NCBI GenBank assembly: GCA_012799825.1
Contig: JAAZKK010000120.1
Coordinates: forward strand, 1-45,217
From: Clostridiaceae bacterium
GTDB taxonomy: Bacteria; Bacillota; Clostridia; Saccharofermentanales; DTU023
DNA length: 45,217 nt
Direction: 5' to 3'
The notes under the pieces were generated by a model, which searched no databases, was not told the DNA's origin, and saw only the letters and a program-made list of their open reading frames with translations. This document shows, in pieces, positions 1-8,632 of the stretch (position 1 is its first letter; the number at the start of each line of letters is the position of its first letter). Position numbers and translations under genes: made by a program.

Positions 1-171
1 ATAGATCCTCCAAGTGCAAGGGTTTTCCTCAATATCCTGCATTTTGCTTGCACCTATTATACTGGATATAAACCGCTAATCGCCTTATCTCAAGCATTTG
101 ATGCCTGCGCAGTAGGCTCTAAAATAAGTATCAATCTTGAGTATTAAGCAGTCGGAAGCAACTAATAAATG

Positions 172-230
172 AAACAAAAAACGAGGCGTCGATAGCGAGT
201 TGACTTACCCACGATCGGCGCCTTGTTTCT
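172..230. terminator. Inverted repeat, candidate bidirectional terminator
   Basis: gaaacaaaaaacgaggcgtcgat ... atcggcgccttgtttc inverted arms, downstream of the minus-strand oxidoreductase stop. Confidence 0.45.
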
Positions 231-378
231 ATTAGATTTAGGCGTCAAAACGATACTTTTTTGTTTTCGTCATGCGCGGTCGATTGACATGCTGTATTTT
301 GATTTATTTGCATGACATCATGCGTGGCAACTTTGGGTTGCCATACCTGCTGTCGGTTGCTGCGTTAGACTCAATCGG

Positions 379-2430
379 TTAAATGGCCATTGCGACATCC
401 CACGCACGCCAGATGACCGTGCGGAGATTGCCCACTTGTTTGCAATCGCCCACGAGATGAACTTTTCTGGATGAGTTCAGCGGGGCGGGTTCATAGCCGA
501 CCGACATCAGGACTGTGTCCCCCTCAATCGAAAATGTCCGGCCGTCTTCGTGTTTTACGGTGACACCGGTATCCGTTACTTCCATAAGTTTGCTGTTCAA
601 GTGCACTTCAACATCGTGAAGAGCGAAATATTCACGTAAGTACGATGAGTTTGCAAGACAGACACCACGGACGGCAATAAGGTCATTCATCATTTCAACG
701 ATGATGGGCTGTTTTCCCTTTTGGTGAAGATCGAGTGCGATCTCACAGCCGGAAAGACCGCCGCCGATAACGATGACGCGATTTCCGACTTCTTTCGTGC
801 CATCGAGATATTCACATGCTTCGATCGTCTTCTCGATGCCGGGCACTTGGAGTTGACGCGGTTTTGCGCCGGTTGCAACAATGACTTCGTCGGCGACGAT
901 GGAAGCCGTATCGGTGACATTGGAGTTAAAATGGATCGGAATAGAAAGATCTTGCATTTCCTTGTCGTACCAAGCGAGGAGATCGCGGTCTTTTTCCTTG
1001 AAAGACGGCGCAGCTGCTGCGTTGAAAATGCCGCCGAGCCGGTCCGTTTTTTCATAAATGACGGGTTTGTGACCGCGGAGTTTCAAAACACGGGCAGCCT
1101 CCATGCCGCCGATGCCGCCGCCGATGATGGCAACATCTTTCGGCTGAGATGTAGGCACAATTTTATATTTTTTGGACTGCATCGTTTCCGGGTTGACGGC
1201 GCAGCGCGCCATGCCCGCATTGTCACTAAGTAGCTGGTCGTTGCCGATGCCTTTGTAGCTTGCCATGTTGAAGCAAGCGTTGTGACAGCAAATACAAGGG
1301 CGTATCGACGCCATATCATCGTTCATGAGTTTTGTCACCCATTCAGGATCGCTCAAGAAAGAGCGTGCGACTCCCATGGCATCAATTCTGCCCTCAGCGA
1401 TGGCTTGGGCGCCGACATCAGGCTCCATGCGTCCGGCGCAAACGACGGGGATGTCAACATAGGGTTTGATTTGCTCCACATCCGACAGATTGCAATTCAG
1501 TGGCATATAAGGCGCCGGATGCGACCAATACCACGCGTCGTAAGTGCCATTATCGCAGTTGAGCATATTGTAACCGGCGTCTTGCAGGTATTTTGCTGCC
1601 CGCTTGCTTTCCTCCATATCTCGGCCGACTTCAACATAGTCTTCTCCCGGAAGAGCACCCTGACCAAAACCCTTTGTTTTCGACACGACAGAATAACGCA
1701 GCGAAACGGGAAAATCGTCCCCGCATGCCGCCTTAACCGCCTGTACGATCTCAACAGGGAAGCGGTAACGGTTCTCAAATGATCCGCCATATTCATCAGT
1801 GCGCATATTTGTGTATTTCATCGTAAACTGGTCAAGCAGATACCCTTCATGTACTGCATGCACCTCAATTCCGTCCACGCCGGCATCTTTGCAGCGCTTA
1901 GCCGTCTTCGCGAAAGCATCCACCATTTCATGAATCTCTTCGACAGTCATTGGGCGCGAATAGACCTCATCGAACCAGCGATTCGGCGTTACACTAGCGC
2001 TCGCAGTAAGATAACTCACATCAATCACCGGCTTCACAAGTGCGCGAAGGACTTTATTCTGCAATGCCTTAATCATAATGTCGTTGATGGCAAGCGAACG
2101 TCCAAATCCTGCCGTCAGTTGGATGAACAATTTGCATCCCGTCTTATGAAAATCCTTCATATAATCGGCAAGGCGTTCAAATTTTCGATCCCCCTTATAA
2201 AGCCACTGACCAAAAAGGATATTTCGCACGGGCGCAATACCGGGCAGAATCAACCCAACATTGTTCTTCGCGCGCTCAAGCAGAAAATGAGCCGCCTCTT
2301 CATCAAAATGGTTTGGCTCCATCCATCCGAAAATAGAGGTGCCGCCCATCGAGGTCATGACAATGCGATTCTTAATTTCGAGATTGCCGATATTCCACGG
2401 CGTAAATAAAGGTTTATAAATTTCTTTCAT
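379..2430 (-). CDS. NADH:flavin oxidoreductase, Old Yellow Enzyme / 2,4-dienoyl-CoA reductase type (FMN TIM barrel + Fe-S + FAD/NAD(P) domain)
   Basis: N-term YKPLFTPWNIGNLEIKNRIVMTSMGG; DGIEVHAVHEGYLLDQF; CICCHNACF cluster; GGGIGGMEAARVLKLRGH and GGGLSGCEIALDL dinucleotide motifs. Start placed at MKEIY (ORF track starts 14 codons upstream), preceded by ggggggtg RBS-like sequence. Confidence 0.9.
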   Translation of the reverse strand: MKEIYKPLFTPWNIGNLEIKNRIVMTSMGGTSIFGWMEPNHFDEEAAHFLLERAKNNVGLILPGIAPVRNILFGQWLYKGDRKFERLADYMKDFHKTGCKLFIQLTAGFGRSLAINDIMIKALQNKVLRALVKPVIDVSYLTASASVTPNRWFDEVYSRPMTVEEIHEMVDAFAKTAKRCKDAGVDGIEVHAVHEGYLLDQFTMKYTNMRTDEYGGSFENRYRFPVEIVQAVKAACGDDFPVSLRYSVVSKTKGFGQGALPGEDYVEVGRDMEESKRAAKYLQDAGYNMLNCDNGTYDAWYWSHPAPYMPLNCNLSDVEQIKPYVDIPVVCAGRMEPDVGAQAIAEGRIDAMGVARSFLSDPEWVTKLMNDDMASIRPCICCHNACFNMASYKGIGNDQLLSDNAGMARCAVNPETMQSKKYKIVPTSQPKDVAIIGGGIGGMEAARVLKLRGHKPVIYEKTDRLGGIFNAAAAPSFKEKDRDLLAWYDKEMQDLSIPIHFNSNVTDTASIVADEVIVATGAKPRQLQVPGIEKTIEACEYLDGTKEVGNRVIVIGGGLSGCEIALDLHQKGKQPIIVEMMNDLIAVRGVCLANSSYLREYFALHDVEVHLNSKLMEVTDTGVTVKHEDGRTFSIEGDTVLMSVGYEPAPLNSSRKVHLVGDCKQVGNLRTVIWRAWDVAMAI

Positions 2431-2569
2431 AGATTTCACCCCCCTCCGCAAGAAAGCGATACACCTACTCATAATACTGAAAAGTATGAATAGTGTAGCT
2501 ATTCATCTTCTTGATAGATCTAAACACCATTATACTGAAATACTCAAAAAACAGTACGACAACATGTGT

Positions 2570-2755
2570 GCCCGAAGATCTCAAAAAACATTAAAAATCA
2601 TGTGTCTTGAAAATCTCGAAGAAACAGTACAAAAGCATGTGCGCTAAAGATCTCGAAGAAACAGAGCAAAACATGTGCGCAGAAGATTTCAAAGAAACAG
2701 TGCAAAAACGCTTGTCTTGAAGATTTCAATGAAACAGTGCAAAAAATGTGCTTAA
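2570..2755. repeat. Degenerate tandem array, ~36-bp period, ~5 units
   Basis: Core gaagatctcgaagaaacagtacaaaagcatgtgcgc-like units starting near 2574, 2609, 2646, 2682, 2719. Confidence 0.75.
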
Positions 2756-2868
2756 CCATGCAGAACTATAAAATGTCAGGAACACGCCCCCACAGAAAAC
2801 ATCACTTAAAAAGTACAAAAGCATCCAGTCAACCCTTTTCTTCCCTTTAGCTGCTATCAAACAATCTC

Positions 2869-3425
2869 AATGACAATTTTTCAATTAGCTTTGATTTTTT
2901 AGTTTTTAGCGTTTGTTTAATGACTCTTGGCGCCATTTTTTCAATTAATACTGATCATTGTTAACCCGAAGTCTCTGACTAACATCCCCGATGCCAATTT
3001 TTCACTTTTAACAGAAAATGATATTTCGGCGGAGACGTTTACTAGAAATATGTGGTCATTTTTTTCACTTTTTATAGACTAACTAACCATAGTGATCTCG
3101 CGCCGTTCCTTTTTTCTCAATTAACTGAAATTTTAACCTTGATCAATTTAGTAAAGCGCGCCTTTTCTCAATTAACTGAAAAACTGACAACTTTGTTTTA
3201 TGTGCTGCCGCTTCTGCTCTATGAAATCGTGAGATTGACACTGAGGAAGTGTGTGCATTTGCAATTAATCTGAATTAACTGAAAAACTGACTTCACTCAC
3301 GGCATGGCAAAATAAGTTTATCTATATTAATTGAAAAATTGGCGTAAGTAACCCTGTTGCTTTGAATTTGTCATCTTTTATTATCCTACTCGATTTCAGT
3401 TTTCTCTTTTAATTGAAAAAATGGT
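2869..3425. repeat. Array of short motif gccattttttcaattaa / ttaattgaaaaatggc spaced ~60 bp, both orientations
   Basis: Copies near 2872, 2931, 2991, 3051, 3110, 3157, 3272, 3317, 3403 separated by largely non-repeated sequence. Confidence 0.6.
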
Positions 3426-3599
3426 CATCAAAGGGGAATTACTGCCATTCAAGATTACCTGCCTGCGCTTGGAAGGTAAATTGCCTCAGCGTTAAATATT
3501 TTGCAAATGGAGTGATTTTGAATGAGTCGGTATCGGCTGTTCGTGTTATTATTAAATACAACTTGCACGCATGGATTGCGCTGAACGTGCATTCAATGT

Positions 3600-3830
3600 G
3601 AAGACTACTGAAGTTGCGCCTGATGCGAGTGTTATTGAAGCCACATCTAATGTGAAGGTTTCTGACGTTGCGTCTGATCTAGTGGATGCTGAAGATGTAT
3701 CCAATAGAAGATTACTAATGTTGTGCCTAATGCGAGGTGTTGTTGAAGCCACATCTAATGTGATGGTTTCTGACGTTACATCTGATCTGGCGGATGCTGA
3801 AGATGTATCAATTGTGAATACTTATTGAAG
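3600..3830. repeat. 108-bp tandem repeat (2 units plus degenerate remnants)
   Basis: gaagccacatctaatgtga..gtttctgacgtt..tctgatct..gcggatgctgaagatgtatc at 3637 and 3745; translated in + frame as EATSNVxVSDVxSDLxDAEDVS twice. Confidence 0.75.
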
Positions 3831-4154
3831 TTGCGTTTGTTGCGAGAGGTTGCTGAAGCCACAACAGCCACAACTGATATGAGGGATTGCTGAGGCCGCA
3901 TCTGATGTGAAGACTGCTCAAATCGCATTGATACGATGCCTGCTGCAGTCATGCATGATAGGAGGGCTACAAAAAACACATTGTGTCCAAATCAGCGTGA
4001 AGATTGTACAGGCAGGGGTTGTCGCGGTTATATAGTTAGGGGTTGTTTCGATTCTTTCTATGGGTCGAAACCAAATCTTTTAATAGTTAGCGGAAATAGA
4101 ACGCCGCCTAGGCGCCAAAACCCGCACGGACAATTTAGATGAAGGAGTTTTACG

Positions 4155-4799
4155 ATGATTCAAGTTAATGCTATGGGTGACGCTTGCCCACTTCCGGTTG
4201 TTAAAACGAAGAACGCGCTTGAATATTTGACAAGTGCTGATGTGATTGAGACGCTTGTTGACAATGATGTAGCTGTTCAGAATCTGTTAAGGTTCGCGAA
4301 GAACAGAGGTTTAAATGCCGAACAAAAAACATTGGGAGAGAGCGCTTTTGCTGTAGTCATCGACGTCCCGGCATCCTTTTTTGAAGGGAGTGATGCCGAA
4401 AGCGATAAGGAAGTTCCTGAAGAGTATCTGTCGTGTGTTCCTCTCGTCGATGAGAACAAGTCCAAGAAAATTGCTGTCGTGATTTCATCGGATCGGATGG
4501 GGTCAGGCGATGACGCGCTTGGCGAAACGCTCATGAAAAGTTTCATCTACGCTTTAACTCAACAGGATCGCCTTCCTGATCTCATTATTACGTACAATGG
4601 CGGCGTAAAACTAGCCTGTGAAGGTTCGCCTGCACTCGAGGATTTGAAAGATCTGAAGTCTCGAGGCGTGACGATTTTCAGTTGCGGTACTTGTCTCAGT
4701 TTTTATAACCTTACTGATAAATTAGGCGTTGGTGAGGCGACCAATATGTATGAAATCGTTGCGATGATGTTGGAAGCAGATCGAATTGTCAAACCTTAA
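4155..4799 (+). CDS. yedF: YedF-like selenium metabolism protein (SirA/TusA-like N-terminal domain + DsrE-like C-terminal domain)
   Basis: MIQVNAMGDACPLPVVKTKNAL (CPxP sulfurtransferase motif), C-terminal half KIAVVISSDRMGSGDDALGETLMKSFIYALTQ...GVTIFSCGTCLSFYNLTDKL; RBS gaaggag upstream. Confidence 0.88.
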   Translation: MIQVNAMGDACPLPVVKTKNALEYLTSADVIETLVDNDVAVQNLLRFAKNRGLNAEQKTLGESAFAVVIDVPASFFEGSDAESDKEVPEEYLSCVPLVDENKSKKIAVVISSDRMGSGDDALGETLMKSFIYALTQQDRLPDLIITYNGGVKLACEGSPALEDLKDLKSRGVTIFSCGTCLSFYNLTDKLGVGEATNMYEIVAMMLEADRIVKP

Positions 4800-4802
4800 T
4801 TT

Positions 4803-5039
4803 ATGAGACTTAAAGAAGATTGCGTCGTCATCACTTTCGCATCTACAACGGATGCGATGGCGGCGGAGCTTTATTTTAATAAAAAAGCGCTCCGCGGGCG
4901 TCTCATTCCGGTGCCGACGTCAATTACGGCAGGCTGTGGAATGGCATGGAAAGCCCCGGCAGAGGATCGTGATGTGCTTGTGACCGCACTTAGCTGTAGG
5001 GGGCTTCGCTACGATAAGGACTACCGCATGCTCCTTTAA
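4803..5039 (+). CDS. DUF3343-type small putative Se/S carrier protein
   Basis: 78 aa, immediately downstream of yedF; CVVITFASTTDAMAAELYFNKKALRGRLIPVPTSITAGCGMAWKAP. Confidence 0.75.
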   Translation: MRLKEDCVVITFASTTDAMAAELYFNKKALRGRLIPVPTSITAGCGMAWKAPAEDRDVLVTALSCRGLRYDKDYRMLL

Positions 5040-5059
5040 CATCAAAGCGACTGGATCGG

Positions 5060-5225
5060 ATCTAGGATGTTGGATGCACATGCTAATTTAAACACTGTTG
5101 CATCTGTGTTGGATCGTTGTTGATGGATACACAAGCCAATTTAACACTGTTGTGTCTGTATCGGATTTTGGGCGTTAGATGCACATGCTAATTTAACAAC
5201 GTAGCATCTGGATCGGATTTTAGAA
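5060..5225. repeat. ~53-bp degenerate tandem repeat, 3 units
   Basis: gatgcacatgctaatttaa(ca)ctgttgcatctg at 5073, 5126 (gatacacaagccaattta), 5178. Confidence 0.75.
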
Positions 5226-5452
5226 GTAAGATGCGCTCGATGTCGGCCAGAACGTTCCACGGATGAATTTCCCGAGTTAGCTGAGAATATTGAATATTTT
5301 TCATCGTTTGCAGGTCATATAGGTTGTAGATAATTGACAAACGGCTGACAGATGGGATGTAGATGATTTGAAAGACAACAGGCCAGATGAGTTATAGATG
5401 GTCAGATGATGGACATGCACCTATGATCATAGGCAGATGTGAGGTAGTTTCG

Positions 5453-6613
5453 ATGGTTTATCTTGATAATGCGGCGACGACAATGCGCAAGCCTCGTGAA
5501 GTAATCGAAGCGGTTATCCATGCAATGGAAACTGCAGGAAATGCTGCACGGGGCATGGGAGAGGCGGCATTGTGGTCATCGCGTTCTATATTCGAAGCGC
5601 GAATGCAAGTGGCCGATTTTTTCAATGTCAAGCGACCCGATCACGTCATTTTTACATCAAACGCAACCGAAGCGCTCAATATCGCGCTCAACGGATTATT
5701 CGAGAAAGGTGATCATGTCATAACGACAGCACTTGAGCACAACGCGGTGCTTCGACCGCTCTACCGGTTGGAAGAACGTGGAGATATCGCGCTGAGCATT
5801 GTGCCTGCTGACTCTTACGGCAATATTGATATGGATGCGTTTGAGGCTCTGATACGCCCTTTAACGCGCGCGATCGTGGTAACACATGCGTCCAATTTAA
5901 CCGGTAACGTTGTCGATGTGCGCCGTATCGGTCGTCTTGCGCAATCGAGAGGCATTCTCTTCGTTGTTGACGCGGCGCAGACGGCAGGCTCAGTACCTAT
6001 AGATATGGAAAATATTGCCATCGATGTGCTTTGTGTAACGGGACATAAAGGGCTTTTCGGACCGCAGGGCACAGGATGCCTTTGTCTTCGTGATGGTGTC
6101 GATGTTCGTCCTTTCAAAGTCGGCGGCACCGGTGTTCAGTCTTTTAGCAAAACTCAGCCTAAGATGTATCCGGAGCGCCTAGAGGCAGGAACGCTTAATA
6201 CTCACGGTATTGCAGGTCTTGTAGCGGGCATTAACTTTATTCGAAGTGTCGGCATTGAAGAAATTCATCGGCACGAAATGTCTCTTACGCACCGTTTTTA
6301 TGACGGCGTCGTCTCGATCCCTGATATACAGATCTACGGTGACTTTTCAGCTGACGATCGTGCGCCCATTGTGGCGCTTAATTTGGGCGATATTGATTCG
6401 GCGATTGTGGCGGACATGCTGAGCACGTCATACGGTATTGCAACGCGTGCCGGTGCCCACTGCGCCCCAAGAATGCATGAAGCGTTAGGTACGGTATCAC
6501 AAGGTGCCGTTCGTTTCAGTTTTTCTTGGTTCAACACGGAAGATGAGATTGATCGAGCGATTGCCGCGCTGCATGATATCTCGCGGCACGTGGCGTCCGG
6601 CACGCAAGATTAG
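5453..6613 (+). CDS. Aminotransferase class V / cysteine desulfurase (selenocysteine lyase-like)
   Basis: MVYLDNAATTMRKPREV...FTSNATEALNIALNGL...HNAVLRPLYRLEERG...CVTGHKGLFGPQGTGCL (PLP Lys). Start at MVYL with gaggt RBS upstream; ORF track start at 5387 is upstream. Confidence 0.9.
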   Translation: MVYLDNAATTMRKPREVIEAVIHAMETAGNAARGMGEAALWSSRSIFEARMQVADFFNVKRPDHVIFTSNATEALNIALNGLFEKGDHVITTALEHNAVLRPLYRLEERGDIALSIVPADSYGNIDMDAFEALIRPLTRAIVVTHASNLTGNVVDVRRIGRLAQSRGILFVVDAAQTAGSVPIDMENIAIDVLCVTGHKGLFGPQGTGCLCLRDGVDVRPFKVGGTGVQSFSKTQPKMYPERLEAGTLNTHGIAGLVAGINFIRSVGIEEIHRHEMSLTHRFYDGVVSIPDIQIYGDFSADDRAPIVALNLGDIDSAIVADMLSTSYGIATRAGAHCAPRMHEALGTVSQGAVRFSFSWFNTEDEIDRAIAALHDISRHVASGTQD

Positions 6614-6628
6614 CCTACAAGTCTCAGA

Positions 6629-6741
6629 AAGGTGCCGTTCGTTTCAGTTTTTATTGGTTCAATACGGAAGGATAAGATTGATCGAGCGATTGCCGCGCCG
6701 CACGATATCTCGCGGCACGTGGCATCCGGCGCGCAAGACTA
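6629..6741 (+). pseudogene. Partial tandem duplicate of the 3' end of the aminotransferase gene (frameshifted)
   Basis: ggtgccgttcgtttcagttttt.ttggttcaa.acggaag...gcgcaaga.ta(a/g) matches 6501-6613 at +128 bp with a 1-bp insertion (cggaaggataagattg vs cggaagatgagattg). Confidence 0.9.
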
Positions 6742-6901
6742 AAGCTTATGCCTAAGCTGTCATCTTCAAGTTTTTCAGACTAGTGCATAAGCTTAGGTCG
6801 TTAGCTTCTATTTCTACAGACCAGCACCTTGCGCGCAAGACTAGCACTTATAGATCTCAGGAACAGCAACGGGAACCAAGGCTAGCGTCCAGCGATCAGG
6901 A

Positions 6902-8173
6902 CTAGCGCATAAGCCTAATCAGGCGTTGTCCGAGTTTATCTTTCATAAAACGGTAGAGGCGGTATAAGACCGGCCGAACGGGGAGGTCGAACTCTCCCAA
7001 ATAAGAGACGATGTGCGGGTCAAAGTGGCTTTTATATTCGAGAAGGCCGTCCTCTAAATCGCCCGAAATACCGCCCATACCGACGTAATCAGTACCTTTT
7101 CGAAATGCTTCGTTCATCGTTGCTACATAAGCCGCGTCCTGTGCGGCAAAGCGTGTGTAATCGCGGTTAAAGCCTGCGTACAGCAATTCGCAGGAACGTC
7201 CGAAAAGCACTGACAAACAACCTGCAAGCAGCGCTCGATCACCTTCTTTTTCGCGCATTTCTTGATAGAAACGCAACGATGATTCACAGGCGTCGAGCTG
7301 TTCTTGGTAGACGCGCCTTTTTTTTGGCGCATTTTCAGGAAGATCAGCAATTCGAGTCTCGATATTCAGTTTTTCTTTTTCTACTCGGGCGACGGCAGTG
7401 GAAAGATCGATGCGCGCAATGTAGAGGATGGAGCCATTACCATAGAGATCCATGAGCCTCTTAAAATATGTTTTATCACGCAAAACGAGGTCTTTAGCTT
7501 CTTCTGTCTTTTCAATGAGATAACAGAAGTCATCGAGATCGTCCGTGTTGCCTCTGTGCACTTCAAGCATTCGCTTTTCAGCATTTTTGAGTGCACGGCG
7601 GCGTCGAGATGTGAGGCGATCCTCGATCAGACGTCCATCGTCGAATGTGATTGCTTGATAACGCGGTTGGATCGTGTCGTATAATCCCTTGGTAAATCCC
7701 TGATGTTGAAATCCGATCGATTCCAAAAGCGCTTTTGCATCGAGTGCCTCAGGATCGACAACATCCTCAAATGTCGCAATAGGCGCAGCATGCGCAACAA
7801 CAGGAGGATCTATCTTAAGAAAAACGCAGCGGTCAGCATGAGCCTGATTTCTTAATTCCGTCATGTAGAAAGCAACAGCCTCGCGCTGTCGGTAGTCCAT
7901 AATAGGACCGCGCGGGATATACCAGAGCGTATGGCCGGACTTGATGCGACGGATGAGAACAAGCGCCGCTGCGATAAGATTATTCCGTTCGTCGTGCAAG
8001 CCGGTAAGTCTGTGCTCCCAGTTGGATTTAACTTCGCCCCATTTAGAGGATTGCAAAAGATTGCAGTGGACGTGCTGCTTTACGAATTCGTCGTATTCAT
8101 AAGGATCGACGTGATCGATATACGTGTAAGCTTTGTGAGCGTTTCTATTAATGATGATTCCCTTTCTCGTCAT
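6902..8173 (-). CDS. FemAB-family peptidoglycan interpeptide bridge aminoacyltransferase
   Basis: VHCNLLQSSKWGEVKSNW; LWYIPRGPIMDY; RALKNAEKRMLEVHRGN; YVGMGGISGDLEDGLLEYKSHFDPHIVSYLGEFDLPVRPVLYRLY typical of FemAB proteins. Start uncertain (M at 8173 or upstream). Confidence 0.88.
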   Translation of the reverse strand: MTRKGIIINRNAHKAYTYIDHVDPYEYDEFVKQHVHCNLLQSSKWGEVKSNWEHRLTGLHDERNNLIAAALVLIRRIKSGHTLWYIPRGPIMDYRQREAVAFYMTELRNQAHADRCVFLKIDPPVVAHAAPIATFEDVVDPEALDAKALLESIGFQHQGFTKGLYDTIQPRYQAITFDDGRLIEDRLTSRRRRALKNAEKRMLEVHRGNTDDLDDFCYLIEKTEEAKDLVLRDKTYFKRLMDLYGNGSILYIARIDLSTAVARVEKEKLNIETRIADLPENAPKKRRVYQEQLDACESSLRFYQEMREKEGDRALLAGCLSVLFGRSCELLYAGFNRDYTRFAAQDAAYVATMNEAFRKGTDYVGMGGISGDLEDGLLEYKSHFDPHIVSYLGEFDLPVRPVLYRLYRFMKDKLGQRLIRLMR

Positions 8174-8290
8174 CGGCTTTCCCAATGTTCGCGCGACGGG
8201 ATGATGCTCTTCTCGTCGTCGATTTCCCAAAGTTTTCGCAGGAGAGCTCTGTCTTACCTGTCGTCTGTTTTCAAATGTCCTCGCGATGGA
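8163..8290. repeat. 46-bp degenerate tandem repeat, ~3 units, overlapping the femAB start region
   Basis: tctcgtcatcggctttcccaatgttcgcgcgacgg / tctcgtcgtcgatttcccaaagttttcgcagg / ctgtcgtctgttttcaaatgtcctcgcgatgg near 8165, 8211, 8257. Confidence 0.6.
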
Positions 8291-8369
8291 ATACTCATAT
8301 TCTGGTGAGTCGACCGGCTCTTATACTTTAAACTATTTTTTCTTCAAGCGGTTCTAACAGTTCTTCCTG

Positions 8370-8585
8370 AGTTTCGTCCAGTGGCTCTTTCTGCATCTTA
8401 TTTAGCAACTCTTCCTGCATCTAATTTAGAAACTCTTCCCGTGTTTCATGCAGCGGTTCTTTCGGCATCTTATACAGTAACTCTTCCTGAGCTTCATGTA
8501 GCGGTTCTTTCGGCATCTTATACAGTAACTCTTCCTGAGCTTCATGCAGCGGTTCTTTCGGCATATCTTACAATGGTTCTTCCCT
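8370..8585. repeat. 48-bp minisatellite
   Basis: gcggttctttcggcatcttatacagtaactcttcctgagcttcatgta repeated exactly 48 bp apart with flanking degenerate units; + frame encodes AVLSASYTVTLPELHx repeats, - frame HEAQEELLYKMPKEPL repeats. Confidence 0.9.
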
Positions 8586-8632
8586 CGTTATTTCGCTGAA
8601 TACGCCACATATTTTGCTGTTCAGAAGCTTGT

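Noticed and set aside
721-1782. Plus-strand ORFs (721-1233, 1282-1782, 1849-2409) opposite the flavin oxidoreductase
   Set aside because: Antisense shadow frames of a clearly coding minus-strand gene; no recognisable motifs.
2570-2755. 36-bp-period array as a CRISPR
   Set aside because: Units are adjacent and the whole unit is repeated and degenerate; there are no spacers.
4040-4075. Hairpin gtttcga..tcgaaac upstream of yedF as a riboswitch
   Set aside because: Only a short 7-bp stem; no match to a riboswitch class I can recognise.
3052-4142. Small ORFs 3052-3273, 3413-3601, 3571-3828, 3936-4142 as genes
   Set aside because: They lie in repeat arrays; their 'proteins' simply translate the DNA repeats (EATSNV..SDL..DAEDVS) and lack convincing RBS or family features.
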